Part shown: piece after piece, positions 18,044 to 25,685 of the stretch | Layout: each line of letters opens with the position of its first letter | Position numbering within the stretch: the stretch's first letter is position 1 | NCBI GenBank assembly: GCA_009937425.1 | Contig: JAACFO010000034.1 | Location: 1-33,479, forward strand | Reading direction: 5' to 3' | Length of the DNA stretch: 33,479 nt | Origin: Gammaproteobacteria bacterium | GTDB taxonomy: Bacteria; Pseudomonadota; Gammaproteobacteria; HK1 | The notes under the pieces: generated by a model | The model's database searches: none | Told to the model about the DNA's origin: nothing | Seen by the model: only the letters and a program-made list of their open reading frames with translations | Position numbers and translations under genes: made by a program

Positions 18044-19675
18044 ATGCTGATTTGCGGACTGAAATTCGGACACGACGGCGCTGTTGCGCTCATAGAAGAC
18101 GATGTTCTGGTATTCAGCGTGGAGATGGAGAAGATCGGCAATGACATTCGCCATTGTCCCTTGTTCAACATCGCCGGGGTCATGGCGCTGCTCTCTCATT
18201 ACGGGTATTCCGCCGACGACATCGACCATTTTGTCCTCGATGGATGGAATCCCAAGCGGCAGGTGTTCAAGTGGGGCCAGCGCGACATCCGGTTGCCTCG
18301 GGCACCGTACGTACAGAGCCCGCTCCAGCGAGACATGCTCGACTACCCGCCGAATCCTCACGCCGAGTTCCCTTACCTCAGCTACCCTCACTACGCCGGG
18401 CACGTGGTTGGAAGCTACTGCACCAGCCCCTTCGCGGCCAACGACGAAAGCGCCTTCGTGTTGAGCTGGGACGGAGGGATGGCGCCCCTCCTCTACTACT
18501 TCGACGCCGGCGACGGCAGCTTCGAGTACCTTGGTGCCCCCTTCAGCATTGTCGGCGACATCTACGCGGAGATGGCCGCCGGTCGCGGCCCCTTCTCGGC
18601 GGACCCGAACCATTGGGAGACCCTCGGTAATCCCGGGAAGATCATGGCTTACGTGGCTTTTGGTGAGGAACGCGAAGCGCTCGTGTCGGAGTTCAGTCGC
18701 CTGACCTCAGAGCTCCCCGGCCTGAACGACGAGACGATGGACGGAATTTACGATGCGAATCTGGATTTCCTGGAACTCGCCAGGAATAGTCCGACGGTGA
18801 ATTCCGGGAAGGGCGAAGACGTCATTACCTCCTACCATCAGTTCGTTCAGCAATTGCTGGTGGAGTCCCTGGATCGAATGGTTCAATCGTATCCGGAGCA
18901 CGCCAGGAATCTCTGCTACGCCGGCGGATGTGCCCTCAATATCAAATGGAATCAGGCCATCCGATCCGCCGGCACCTTCGACCAGATGTGGATTCCGCCG
19001 TTCCCCAACGACGCGGGCAGCGCGCTGGGCACCGCTTGCTGCGCGATGATGGCATGCACGCCCCACCGCGCGCTCCAATGGAGCGTTTATAGCGGGCCGG
19101 CCTTCATACGCAACGATCCGGCTCCTGGTTGGGCGTCGAAAGCATGCAGTCTCGCCGAGCTCGCAGCACTCATACACAGTACCGGGGAGCCCATTCTATT
19201 CCTCGACGGCAACGCGGAGCTCGGACCCAGGGCGCTGGGCAACCGCAGCATCCTCGCTCCGGCTACTGGCCCGTCCATGAAGGACACCCTCAACCGCATC
19301 AAGGGCCGCGAGGGCTACCGCCCCGTGGCGCCCATGTGTCTCGAGCAGCATGCGCCCGAGATATTCGACCCCGGCGCACCGGACCCGTACATGCTCTACG
19401 ATCACCGGGTGCGTGACCATTGGAAACAGCGTATTCCCGCTATTCAGCACCTGGACGGCACCGCACGGCTTCAGACGGTCAGCGCTTCCGATCATCCGCG
19501 CATATTCGAATTACTATCGGAGTATCACGCCCTCAGCGGCGTACCGTTACTGTGCAACACGAGCGCGAATTTTCACCACAAAGGCTTCTTCCCTGACCTC
19601 AGTAGTGCGACTTCCTGGGGTGGCGTCAATCACATATGGAGCGATGGCATGCTGTTCAGCAAGACTGAGAACTAA
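18044..19675 (+). CDS. NodU/CmcH-type O-carbamoyltransferase
   Basis: The 543-residue protein has both domains of the family. The N-terminal Kae1-like domain begins LICGLKFGHDGAVALIEDD and carries the metal ligands expected from TobZ: His116 and His120 (YPHYAGH), Asp143 (LSWDGG) and Asp323 (FPNDAGSALG). The C-terminal YrdC-like part contains GPRALGNRSIL (394-404), RIKGREGYRPVAP and the LLCNTSANF segment, where carbamoyl phosphate and ATP are used. The expected reaction is transfer of carbamoyl from carbamoyl-adenylate to a hydroxyl of a small molecule. Family members act in antibiotic, nodulation factor and saxitoxin pathways. It follows the oxygenase pair by 69 bases and is likely co-transcribed. 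No scaffold-making enzyme is in view, so the acceptor is unknown. Confidence 0.92.
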   Translation: MLICGLKFGHDGAVALIEDDVLVFSVEMEKIGNDIRHCPLFNIAGVMALLSHYGYSADDIDHFVLDGWNPKRQVFKWGQRDIRLPRAPYVQSPLQRDMLDYPPNPHAEFPYLSYPHYAGHVVGSYCTSPFAANDESAFVLSWDGGMAPLLYYFDAGDGSFEYLGAPFSIVGDIYAEMAAGRGPFSADPNHWETLGNPGKIMAYVAFGEEREALVSEFSRLTSELPGLNDETMDGIYDANLDFLELARNSPTVNSGKGEDVITSYHQFVQQLLVESLDRMVQSYPEHARNLCYAGGCALNIKWNQAIRSAGTFDQMWIPPFPNDAGSALGTACCAMMACTPHRALQWSVYSGPAFIRNDPAPGWASKACSLAELAALIHSTGEPILFLDGNAELGPRALGNRSILAPATGPSMKDTLNRIKGREGYRPVAPMCLEQHAPEIFDPGAPDPYMLYDHRVRDHWKQRIPAIQHLDGTARLQTVSASDHPRIFELLSEYHALSGVPLLCNTSANFHHKGFFPDLSSATSWGGVNHIWSDGMLFSKTEN

Positions 19676-19718
19676 GGGGTCAACTCTGCTTCCATGTCGT
19701 TCGCAGCTGCCTGTTATT

Positions 19719-19985
19719 TTACCTGAGCTGGCTGTCCTTGCTTCCGCGTCGGTTGTAGCCGCTGTAATTGACTGTTTGCTTATCCTGTTCCGCCTGACAA
19801 TTGACACACAGGCGCACGCCCGGGACAGCCTCACGGCGGGCAGCGGGGATGGTGGTGTCGCATTTTTCACAGTTCTTCAGGCTTTCGCCCCGGGGCAGCC
19901 GATCACGCGCGCGATTGACAGCGTCCTCGATTGTGGCGTCGATCTGGTCCTGTACCGCACCGTCTTTTGCAAAGCCGCCAGCCAC
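19719..19985 (-). CDS. ybiI: DksA/TraR-type C4 zinc-finger protein, YbiI-like
   Basis: I read this as an 88-residue protein starting at the GTG at 19985, preceded by GGAG with a seven-base gap on the minus strand. The ATG at 20012 would add nine residues not found in relatives. From that GTG the sequence VAGGFAKDGAVQDQID aligns end to end with E. coli YbiI, as do IPRGESL-like DRLPRGESL, the zinc-finger cysteines CEKC and CVNC, AARREAVPGVRLC and the ending YNRRGSKDSQLR. It is a small cousin of DksA lacking the coiled-coil arms; the YbiI function is not established. It is divergent from the rhodanese gene and convergent with the carbamoyltransferase. Confidence 0.92.
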   Translation of the reverse strand: MAGGFAKDGAVQDQIDATIEDAVNRARDRLPRGESLKNCEKCDTTIPAARREAVPGVRLCVNCQAEQDKQTVNYSGYNRRGSKDSQLR

Positions 19986-20132
19986 TCGCTTACTCCATGG
20001 CGCCAGCTGCATTTATTGCTGGCCTGAGGAAATATCAGCACAGCACAAAAGCAATGACAACCAGGAAATTCGTTGACGGTCGAAGCCGGGTCCTCCGTAC
20101 TCGACACAACCAGCGCTTCGTGTTGTGATGCC

Positions 20133-20150
20133 CCGATGGTAAATCATCGG
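20133..20150 (+). promoter_or_regulatory. hairpin overlapping the rhodanese ribosome binding site
   Basis: CCGATG (20133-20138) pairs with CATCGG (20145-20150) around GTAAAT. The right arm's last GG is the start of the GGAGG ribosome site (20149-20153), seven bases before the ATG. A second six-bp hairpin (CACAAC 20105-20110 with GTTGTG 20122-20127) lies just upstream. Such an arrangement could tune translation. Confidence 0.35.
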
Positions 20151-20160
20151 AGGCCAGGCA

Positions 20161-20553
20161 ATGATCAAGGGATTCAAGGACTACCTCGCTGAGGCGAATG
20201 CCCAGGTGGAGACGTGCTCGGTTCAGGACGCCCTGCGCCTGCACGGCCGTGACGGGTGGGTCTTTGTCGATGTCCGGGACGCGGGCGAACTCGAGAAAGA
20301 GGGCAAGATCCCCAACGCTGTGCACGCTTCCAGAGGTCTACTGGAATTTCGTGTCGATCCTACCTCTCCCATGCACGACCCGGCCCTGGCGCCCGGGGCG
20401 CAAAAGCGCTTCGTCTTCTACTGCGGCACCGGTGGCCGCTCGGTCCTCGCGGCGCAGCGCGCCACGGAAATGGGTCTCGGGGAAGTGATCAGCATGGCGG
20501 GAGGCTTCAATGCCTGGAAAGCAGCGGATGGCCCCATCGAGCACGGTTCGTAG
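20161..20553 (+). CDS. rhodanese-domain protein
   Basis: This 130-residue single-domain rhodanese has the expected WVFVDVRDAGELEKEGKIPNA opening, the active-site loop FYCGTGGRS with Cys88 as the persulfide-carrying residue, and the end motif VISMAGGFNAWK. It would transfer sulfane sulfur from thiosulfate or a persulfide donor, in the cytoplasm (no signal peptide). The physiological acceptor is unknown. GGAGG precedes the ATG. The adjacent small membrane gene is convergent. Confidence 0.93.
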   Translation: MIKGFKDYLAEANAQVETCSVQDALRLHGRDGWVFVDVRDAGELEKEGKIPNAVHASRGLLEFRVDPTSPMHDPALAPGAQKRFVFYCGTGGRSVLAAQRATEMGLGEVISMAGGFNAWKAADGPIEHGS

Positions 20554-20587
20554 CCAGATGACGACAGGGGTACGAACCGCATGCTCC

Positions 20588-20836
20588 TCAATCGGTTTTG
20601 ATCTCGGGACTGTCCGTGAATTTCTGCGTCTCGTCGATACCACGGGAGGTCAGGTCGACCAGGAATGAGAGAAAATAGATGATCGCACCGAGAACCAAGC
20701 CAGCAGCCACCAACCTGAACATGCCCTTGGGCTTCCAGTAGAAGAGAGCACCGATCACGAAGACTGCCAGAACCGCCCAAAGCGTATGCTCGCGGGAAAA
20801 ACTGATTCCGCTTTCAATCAAGTCTTGAACGTCCAT
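20588..20836 (-). CDS. small two-helix membrane protein of unknown function
   Basis: The 82-residue product has two hydrophobic segments (about residues 18-34, LWAVLAVFVIGALFYW, and 41-61, RLVAAGLVLGAIIYFLSFLV) joined by a basic turn KPKG, and a polar C-terminus. No family is recognised. On the minus strand AGGACAAATG supplies a ribosome site close to the start. It is convergent with the rhodanese gene and divergent from the glutathione S-transferase gene, the two starts being about 35 bases apart. Confidence 0.7.
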   Translation of the reverse strand: MDVQDLIESGISFSREHTLWAVLAVFVIGALFYWKPKGMFRLVAAGLVLGAIIYFLSFLVDLTSRGIDETQKFTDSPEIKTD

Positions 20837-20870
20837 TTGTCCTGTCGTGCCTTTTGAGGAGCATGTAACA

Positions 20871-21527
20871 GTGTATCAACTCTACTGGCATCCGAACGCA
20901 TCGTCACTTGCACCAATGGCGGTTCTCGAAGAACTCGGCGTGGAATTCGACCTTCACCAGGTGAACTATGACGGAGGCGAAACCCGAACGCCCGAATATC
21001 AGAGCCTGCAACCTCTCGGTCTCATTCCGGCGCTCAAATTCGAGGACGGCAGCTCGATGTTCGAATCGGCAGCTATTGTTCTGTTCCTTTGTGATCGACA
21101 CCGCCAGCCGGAGCTCGCGCCGTCACTCGAGGATCCGGAGCGACCGCGCTATGTCCAGTGGTTGTTTTTCATGGCCGACACCATTTACCCCTCATACAAT
21201 CGTTACTATCGGTCAGAGCGATATACCGCGAATCCCGAGGGCGTGCCGGGCGTGAAGGAGCAAGCACGCTCGAACATACTCGCGCACTGGCAAGTCATCG
21301 AGGACTCCCTTCAGAGAAACGGTCCCTGGCTCCTCGGAGACCGATTTTCTTCCTGCGATATTTACTTGCAGATGTTGACGACGTGGCACGAGTCGCCCCG
21401 CGACCTCCTCGAAAGCTTTCCTGCAATTCACCAATTGGCGCGCGGTGTCGTTGCGAGAGACGGCTGTCGACGTGCAATCCAACGGCATAATTTCGATACA
21501 GGTATTGAAAGCGCTGCAGCTTCCTGA
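20871..21527 (+). CDS. glutathione S-transferase family protein
   Basis: I place the start at GTG 20871 (218 residues), preceded by GAGGAG nine bases upstream; GTG 20847 would add MPFEEHVT. The N-terminal thioredoxin-fold begins MYQLYWHPNASSLAPMAVLEELG, with Ser11 or Ser12 in the catalytic position and the glutathione-binding block PLGLIPALKFEDG followed by MFESAAI. The C-terminal helical domain contains GPWLLGDRFSSCDIYLQML, the usual GST N-capping region. It most likely conjugates or reduces a hydrophobic substrate, but the substrate is unknown. No partner gene overlaps. Confidence 0.92.
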   Translation: MYQLYWHPNASSLAPMAVLEELGVEFDLHQVNYDGGETRTPEYQSLQPLGLIPALKFEDGSSMFESAAIVLFLCDRHRQPELAPSLEDPERPRYVQWLFFMADTIYPSYNRYYRSERYTANPEGVPGVKEQARSNILAHWQVIEDSLQRNGPWLLGDRFSSCDIYLQMLTTWHESPRDLLESFPAIHQLARGVVARDGCRRAIQRHNFDTGIESAAAS

Positions 21528-21654
21528 AACGACATCGCCGAGTGCTTGCCTGACCTGGGGCTACATCTGCGGGCTCCAGGCGCACCGGGAATTCGCCTGA
21601 CGTGGGATCTGTTATATGCTTGAGCGCCACTCCCAGCCGTAAAGTCAAAACAAG

Positions 21655-22578
21655 ATGACGTCTAACAGCCATAAACTGCGGTTCCAGGTTCTCATCCTGC
21701 CCAACCTGCCCTGGGATCAGCTTCTTGGACGTTTCATGCACGTGGAAGAGCTCGGCTTCGATCTCGCGGTGACCGCGGACACCTTCGTGGATTTCTTGAA
21801 TCCGCCCAGTCCGTGGTTCGAGCTTTGGACCGTGCTCGCCGGGGTGGCCCGGTCGACCAGCACGATCAGAATTGCGCCTTGCGTCGCCCAGATCCCGCTT
21901 AGAAACCCAGCCCTATTCGCACGACAAGCACTCACGGTGGATCACATTTCCAACGGACGGCTCGAAATCGGTCTCGGCCTGGGACTGCAGGAGGACCCGG
22001 GTTACGAAATGATGGGGATGCCGAACTGGACCAACAAGGAGCGCGCCGCGCGTTTCAAGGAATATGTGGAGATCGTCGACTTGTTGCTCTCCAACGAGGT
22101 CAGTTCCTACAACGGGCGATTCTACGAGATCAAGAACGCCGTGATGAATCCACGATCAAGTCAGAAACCCCGTCCTCCGATTACAATCGCGGCAATGGGA
22201 CCGCTCATGATGAAGTACGCGGCACAGTACGCAGATACTTGGAACACCATGAGTTTCGCCGAGGAATTCGCGGTCCAGTTCGATGAAACCGAAGCTCGCG
22301 TATCACGGGTTGCCGAGCACTGTGCCGTAATCGGGAGAGACTTCGACACCCTCAGAGTTTCCTACAATATGTTCGATGCGCGCTCGCGATCGGGTGGGGG
22401 AAGGATCGCGTACTACGAATCACCCGACGCATTTGCAGAGATGGCGCGACAATTAATCGGCCTGGGTATTACGGAGCTCGGGCTCTACTATCCCATGTTG
22501 GACGAGCAGCTGCCCGTCTTCGAGACGATAGCGCGGGAAACGATCCCTGCGCTGCGAAAGGAAGCGGAATCCAGATAG
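21655..22578 (+). CDS. LLM-class flavin-dependent oxidoreductase
   Basis: This 307-residue protein is a luciferase-like flavin or F420 oxidoreductase. Signatures include FQVLILPNLPW at the start, STIRIAPCVAQIPLRNPALFARQ, HISNGRLEIGLGLG and the PRPPITIAAMGPLMMKYAAQYADTWN binding segment. It ends AERE-like with ETIARETIPALRKEAESR. It differs substantially from the member at 13624. Both genes' families often sit near flavin reductases, but none is visible here. It appears to be transcribed on its own, after a 127-base gap. The substrate is unknown. Confidence 0.92.
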   Translation: MTSNSHKLRFQVLILPNLPWDQLLGRFMHVEELGFDLAVTADTFVDFLNPPSPWFELWTVLAGVARSTSTIRIAPCVAQIPLRNPALFARQALTVDHISNGRLEIGLGLGLQEDPGYEMMGMPNWTNKERAARFKEYVEIVDLLLSNEVSSYNGRFYEIKNAVMNPRSSQKPRPPITIAAMGPLMMKYAAQYADTWNTMSFAEEFAVQFDETEARVSRVAEHCAVIGRDFDTLRVSYNMFDARSRSGGGRIAYYESPDAFAEMARQLIGLGITELGLYYPMLDEQLPVFETIARETIPALRKEAESR

Positions 22579-22742
22579 TCGGGCACAGGTGCAGGGGCGG
22601 TTCACAGTTCGTCCGGAATCAGCTTGAATATCGTGTCCTCCCTGTCCCGCACTCGAAGTCTGCGATAGGGTCTCCAATTCCTTCTACAGCTAGCCAGCAC
22701 ATCGGGGCTTGCACCCCGGATATCCACCGGAGGATTGCATAA

Positions 22743-22946
22743 ATGCGGTATCGCATCGGGGATGATCCGGCTACCGGAGCCACCGCCACCGACGACATGC
22801 TCCTGCTCACGGTGCTTATCGGGCTGGTCGTCGGAATAGTGCTCATATGGTTGGCGCGGCTTGGCCGACAGATGTGGTTGATGGTCTGGAGCGTGGGTCT
22901 CGTGCTCGCGAGCATCGCCTACATTGCATGGGCGGCATTGAACTGA
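22743..22946 (+). CDS. small membrane protein of unknown function
   Basis: The 67-residue product starts at ATG 22743, which has GGAGG eleven bases ahead (CCACCGGAGGATTGC). A hydrophilic stretch (about 17 residues) is followed by two hydrophobic helices, MLLLTVLIGLVVGIVLIWLA and MWLMVWSVGLVLASIAYIAW, joined by RLGRQ. An internal ATG at 22797 would give a 49-residue version starting exactly at the first helix. No family is recognised. It lies between the oxidoreductase and the second cupin. Confidence 0.55.
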   Translation: MRYRIGDDPATGATATDDMLLLTVLIGLVVGIVLIWLARLGRQMWLMVWSVGLVLASIAYIAWAALN

Positions 22947-23141
22947 CAGGGTGCCACATCCGCCGCGAGGCGCGCCCACGCGTAGAGCGCGAGACACCGT
23001 GTCCAGTTCTCCCCATGCTTCGGTATAACAGGTCATCTCACCGAATCAGGTATACTGTCCCTCGGTTTCTCGGAGTTGTATGGCTTCGGTAATATCGGCA
23101 ATGTGGCAGCTAAACGACCGCACAAACCAATGGAGGACGTC

Positions 23142-23573
23142 ATGGGAGAATTGATCAATCGTGAGGACTGGAAATTCGTTCACGACGAAGCCGAGAAAGC
23201 CGAGTGGACGCCGGGTCTGCGTGAAATCTTCGAGTACCGTGATCTCGGAACAAAGGACGGTACTAACGGCGCATACGTCGCCAACCTGATCCGTCACAAC
23301 GGCAAGGAAACAAAAGACCAGGTGCAGCAGTGGCACATTCACGAGTGCGACTTTCAGTTCGTTTATGTTGTCAACGGCTGGGCAAAATTCGAATATGAAG
23401 GCCAGGGTGTGCGCACGATCAAAAAGGGCGACTGTATTCTTCAGAGACCCATGATCAAGCACCGGGAGATCGACTGTTCCAGCGACTTCGAGGTTCTCGA
23501 GATCGTCTCGCCGGCTGATTTTGTGACCAAGGTGGTCGAAGGGCCGGATGAAAAGTCTGATGCGGCCGATTAG
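23142..23573 (+). CDS. cupin-domain protein
   Basis: From the ATG at 23142, preceded by GGAGG five bases upstream, the protein has 143 residues; earlier in-frame ATGs at 23076 and 23130 would add unlike sequence. The cupin core shows QQWHIHECDFQ with His65 and His67 (Gln72 may be the next ligand), VVNGWAKFEYEGQG, and the second motif KKGDCILQRPMIKHREI with His107. Such a domain could be a metal-dependent isomerase, oxygenase or a ligand-binding protein. A -10-like TATACT lies at 23051-23056, about 90 bases upstream. A 24-bp repeat begins 47 bases after the stop codon. Confidence 0.85.
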   Translation: MGELINREDWKFVHDEAEKAEWTPGLREIFEYRDLGTKDGTNGAYVANLIRHNGKETKDQVQQWHIHECDFQFVYVVNGWAKFEYEGQGVRTIKKGDCILQRPMIKHREIDCSSDFEVLEIVSPADFVTKVVEGPDEKSDAAD

Positions 23574-23619
23574 CAGTTGAGATGCCCCGGCGGATTCGGC
23601 AGCGTGTGACCGATTAGGT

Positions 23620-23643
23620 CAATTAGGTCAACTCCGGCACCGA
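23620..23643. repeat. 24-bp direct repeat, copy 1
   Basis: This 24-base sequence, starting CAATTAGGTCAACTCC, is identical to 27084-27107. Here it begins within a tandem of ATTAGGTCA (23613-23621 and 23622-23630). The two copies bracket the FMO and aminotransferase genes. Confidence 0.75.
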
Positions 23644-23669
23644 ATCACCGGCAAGCAGGCCGCAGTAGG

Positions 23670-25454
23670 TTAACCGAGGTCGGATCGCCTTGCGGGAATC
23701 AACCCCTCCTCGCAAGCCTTGATCTGCAGCCCGAGATACTTCGAGAAGATTCGGCACTGGGCCAGGCTGCCGGCGATGAACCACAGGCCGGGTTGGCCGG
23801 TGCGCATGTACATGTTGCGCAATTCGTCGTCTTTTCCAAAGCCCCAGATGGGGCCGACGCGGTCGGCGACCTTATCGCCGAACAGTCGCCGAACGAGGAC
23901 GTCCTGACCTTTGTAGCCGGTCGCGAGCACGACCAGCTCGGCGGGGAGTAATTCGCCGCTCTTCAGTCTGGCGCCCTCGGCTACGAAGCGGTCGATATCG
24001 GTGAACTGAGTCAAGCCGATGGATCCGTCGGCGACCAAGTCCGAGCAGCCTACGTTGAAGTAGTAGCCGCCGCCCCGAGTCAGATACAGGAACTGCCAGC
24101 CCGTGCCGTTGTCGCCGAAGTCGAGCTTGAAGCCGCGTTGTTCGAGTCCGTCCAGGAGATCCCGATCCAGCTCCCTGGCCTCGGTGGTCATCAGAATGTG
24201 CGACTCGCGCGCCACCGCGAAGGGTGTTGCAGTGACGATGAGATCGCATTCCTCCAGCGAGGGACCTTCGTCGTAGAGGGCGTAGGGGATCTGCGCGCTC
24301 GGCTCGATATTGACGATCAGTGTCGGGCTGCGCTGAACGAGGGTCACCGACGCGCCGCCGGAATGCAGGTCCTGGGCGATGTCGTGACCGCTGTTACCGG
24401 TGCCGATGACGATGGCGTTTTTGCCGGCCCACGCGTCGGCGTCGGCATAGGCATGGGAATGCAGGACAGTGCCGGCGAAGTCCGCCAGGCCCGGCAGCTC
24501 CGGCAGGTGGGGGATGCCGCTGACGCCCGTGGCCATGACGATGTGCCGTGGGCGTATTTCGCGCCTGCTGCCGTCCGCCATCGTCAATCCCACGGCCCAG
24601 CAGTCCGCGGCATCGTCATAGGTGCCGCCGGTGAACTCCGTCCCGGTCCAGAAGTTGAGCTCCATCGCTTCCGCATACAGCTCGAACCAGTTAGCCAGCT
24701 TGTCCTTCGGGATGTAGGTAGGCCAGTTCGGCGGGAACGGCATATAAGGAAGATGATTGACCTGCACCTGATTGTGCAGGGTGAGGGCGTGATAGCGCGT
24801 GCGCCAGTTGTCACCAATTCGGGCATGGCGGTCGACCACCAGCGTGTCCACGTCCAGTTGGGCGAGCCGCGCAGCAATCGCCAGGCCGGCTTGCCCGCCG
24901 CCGACTACCAGTACCGCAGGGTCCCGGTCCTCGTAGGCCACCGCGGCGTTGCGCAGGTCGAGCCAGTTGGGGCCGCGGAAGTCTCGGGAGTAGGAGTCGC
25001 CTGTTGGCCGTGCTTTGCCCACGTGCTCTTCGAAGCCTGCAAGCTCTTCCAACGCCGTCAACAGCGTCCATGCCTTCAGCTTGCCGTTGTCGGCCGGGTC
25101 CGGGATGAGGCGAACGACGCCGTCGCCACGGCCGTGCGTGGTCTCGAAGGAGAAGAAGGCCTCGGTAGCTTCGGTGCCGGCGCGTGTGACCTTGCGCGGT
25201 GGCGTCCACTCCCGGCTCGTCCTGAAACCCTTCGCCCGGATCCGCGCGGCCCGCGACGTCAATGCTGCGGCGACACTCTCCGCGCCGCGGACCGTGGTGA
25301 TCAGCCAGGTGAAGGCCAGCACATCGCGCCAGTAGCTGTCGGCGTGAAAGATCGACGCGAGGCGCTCGGCATCGACAGCCGAGAGCGCGCCCTCGAAGTC
25401 CGCGAGCCACTCGTTGACCTGAATCGTGAGATTTTTGTCCGCCACATCAAGCAT
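23670..25454 (-). CDS. SnoaL-like / flavin-containing monooxygenase fusion
   Basis: The start is placed at the ATG at 25454 (594 residues); earlier in-frame starts would read through the divergent gene's start region with no family likeness. Residues about 1-140 form a SnoaL/NTF2-like domain. Then come a Baeyer-Villiger/FMO-type module with FAD motif VVGGGQAG (183-190), the FMO signature F326-x-G328-x3-H332-x3-Y336, and the NADPH motif GTGNSG (351-356). HLPYMPFPPNWPTYIPKDKL is typical of the large YUC-like branch. The expected reaction is NADPH- and O2-dependent hydroxylation or Baeyer-Villiger oxidation of a small substrate, identity unknown. It is divergent from the aminotransferase, 231 bases away, and convergent with the second cupin. 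Confidence 0.9.
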   Translation of the reverse strand: MLDVADKNLTIQVNEWLADFEGALSAVDAERLASIFHADSYWRDVLAFTWLITTVRGAESVAAALTSRAARIRAKGFRTSREWTPPRKVTRAGTEATEAFFSFETTHGRGDGVVRLIPDPADNGKLKAWTLLTALEELAGFEEHVGKARPTGDSYSRDFRGPNWLDLRNAAVAYEDRDPAVLVVGGGQAGLAIAARLAQLDVDTLVVDRHARIGDNWRTRYHALTLHNQVQVNHLPYMPFPPNWPTYIPKDKLANWFELYAEAMELNFWTGTEFTGGTYDDAADCWAVGLTMADGSRREIRPRHIVMATGVSGIPHLPELPGLADFAGTVLHSHAYADADAWAGKNAIVIGTGNSGHDIAQDLHSGGASVTLVQRSPTLIVNIEPSAQIPYALYDEGPSLEECDLIVTATPFAVARESHILMTTEARELDRDLLDGLEQRGFKLDFGDNGTGWQFLYLTRGGGYYFNVGCSDLVADGSIGLTQFTDIDRFVAEGARLKSGELLPAELVVLATGYKGQDVLVRRLFGDKVADRVGPIWGFGKDDELRNMYMRTGQPGLWFIAGSLAQCRIFSKYLGLQIKACEEGLIPARRSDLG

Positions 25455-25685
25455 GATCGTGCCACGGGAAACTTTCGTCGCGTCAGTGTGACATCCCGAG
25501 CCGGCCGCAGCCAGGCACACAGTGAGCGGGAATAGCGATGAAAACGAAGAACCATTAGTCTGCATGCCAGGCGCAATGTCCACGTGGCGGAGCAACCGTC
25601 CTTTCAGAGACTGAGGCGCGCCGTCACGAAAGAAGTAGAATCCGGGTGGAACAGGGTGGCGGTTTGACCGCGAAGGAGTTGATGG

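Noticed and set aside
19677-19700. A third, partial copy of the 24-bp repeat
   Set aside because: Only about nine bases (GGTCAACTC) match the repeat, which is too few to call.
24138-25535. 465-codon open frame on the plus strand
   Set aside because: It lies antisense to the flavin monooxygenase, whose motifs are clear, and shows no family motifs; GC-rich coding gives long shadow frames.
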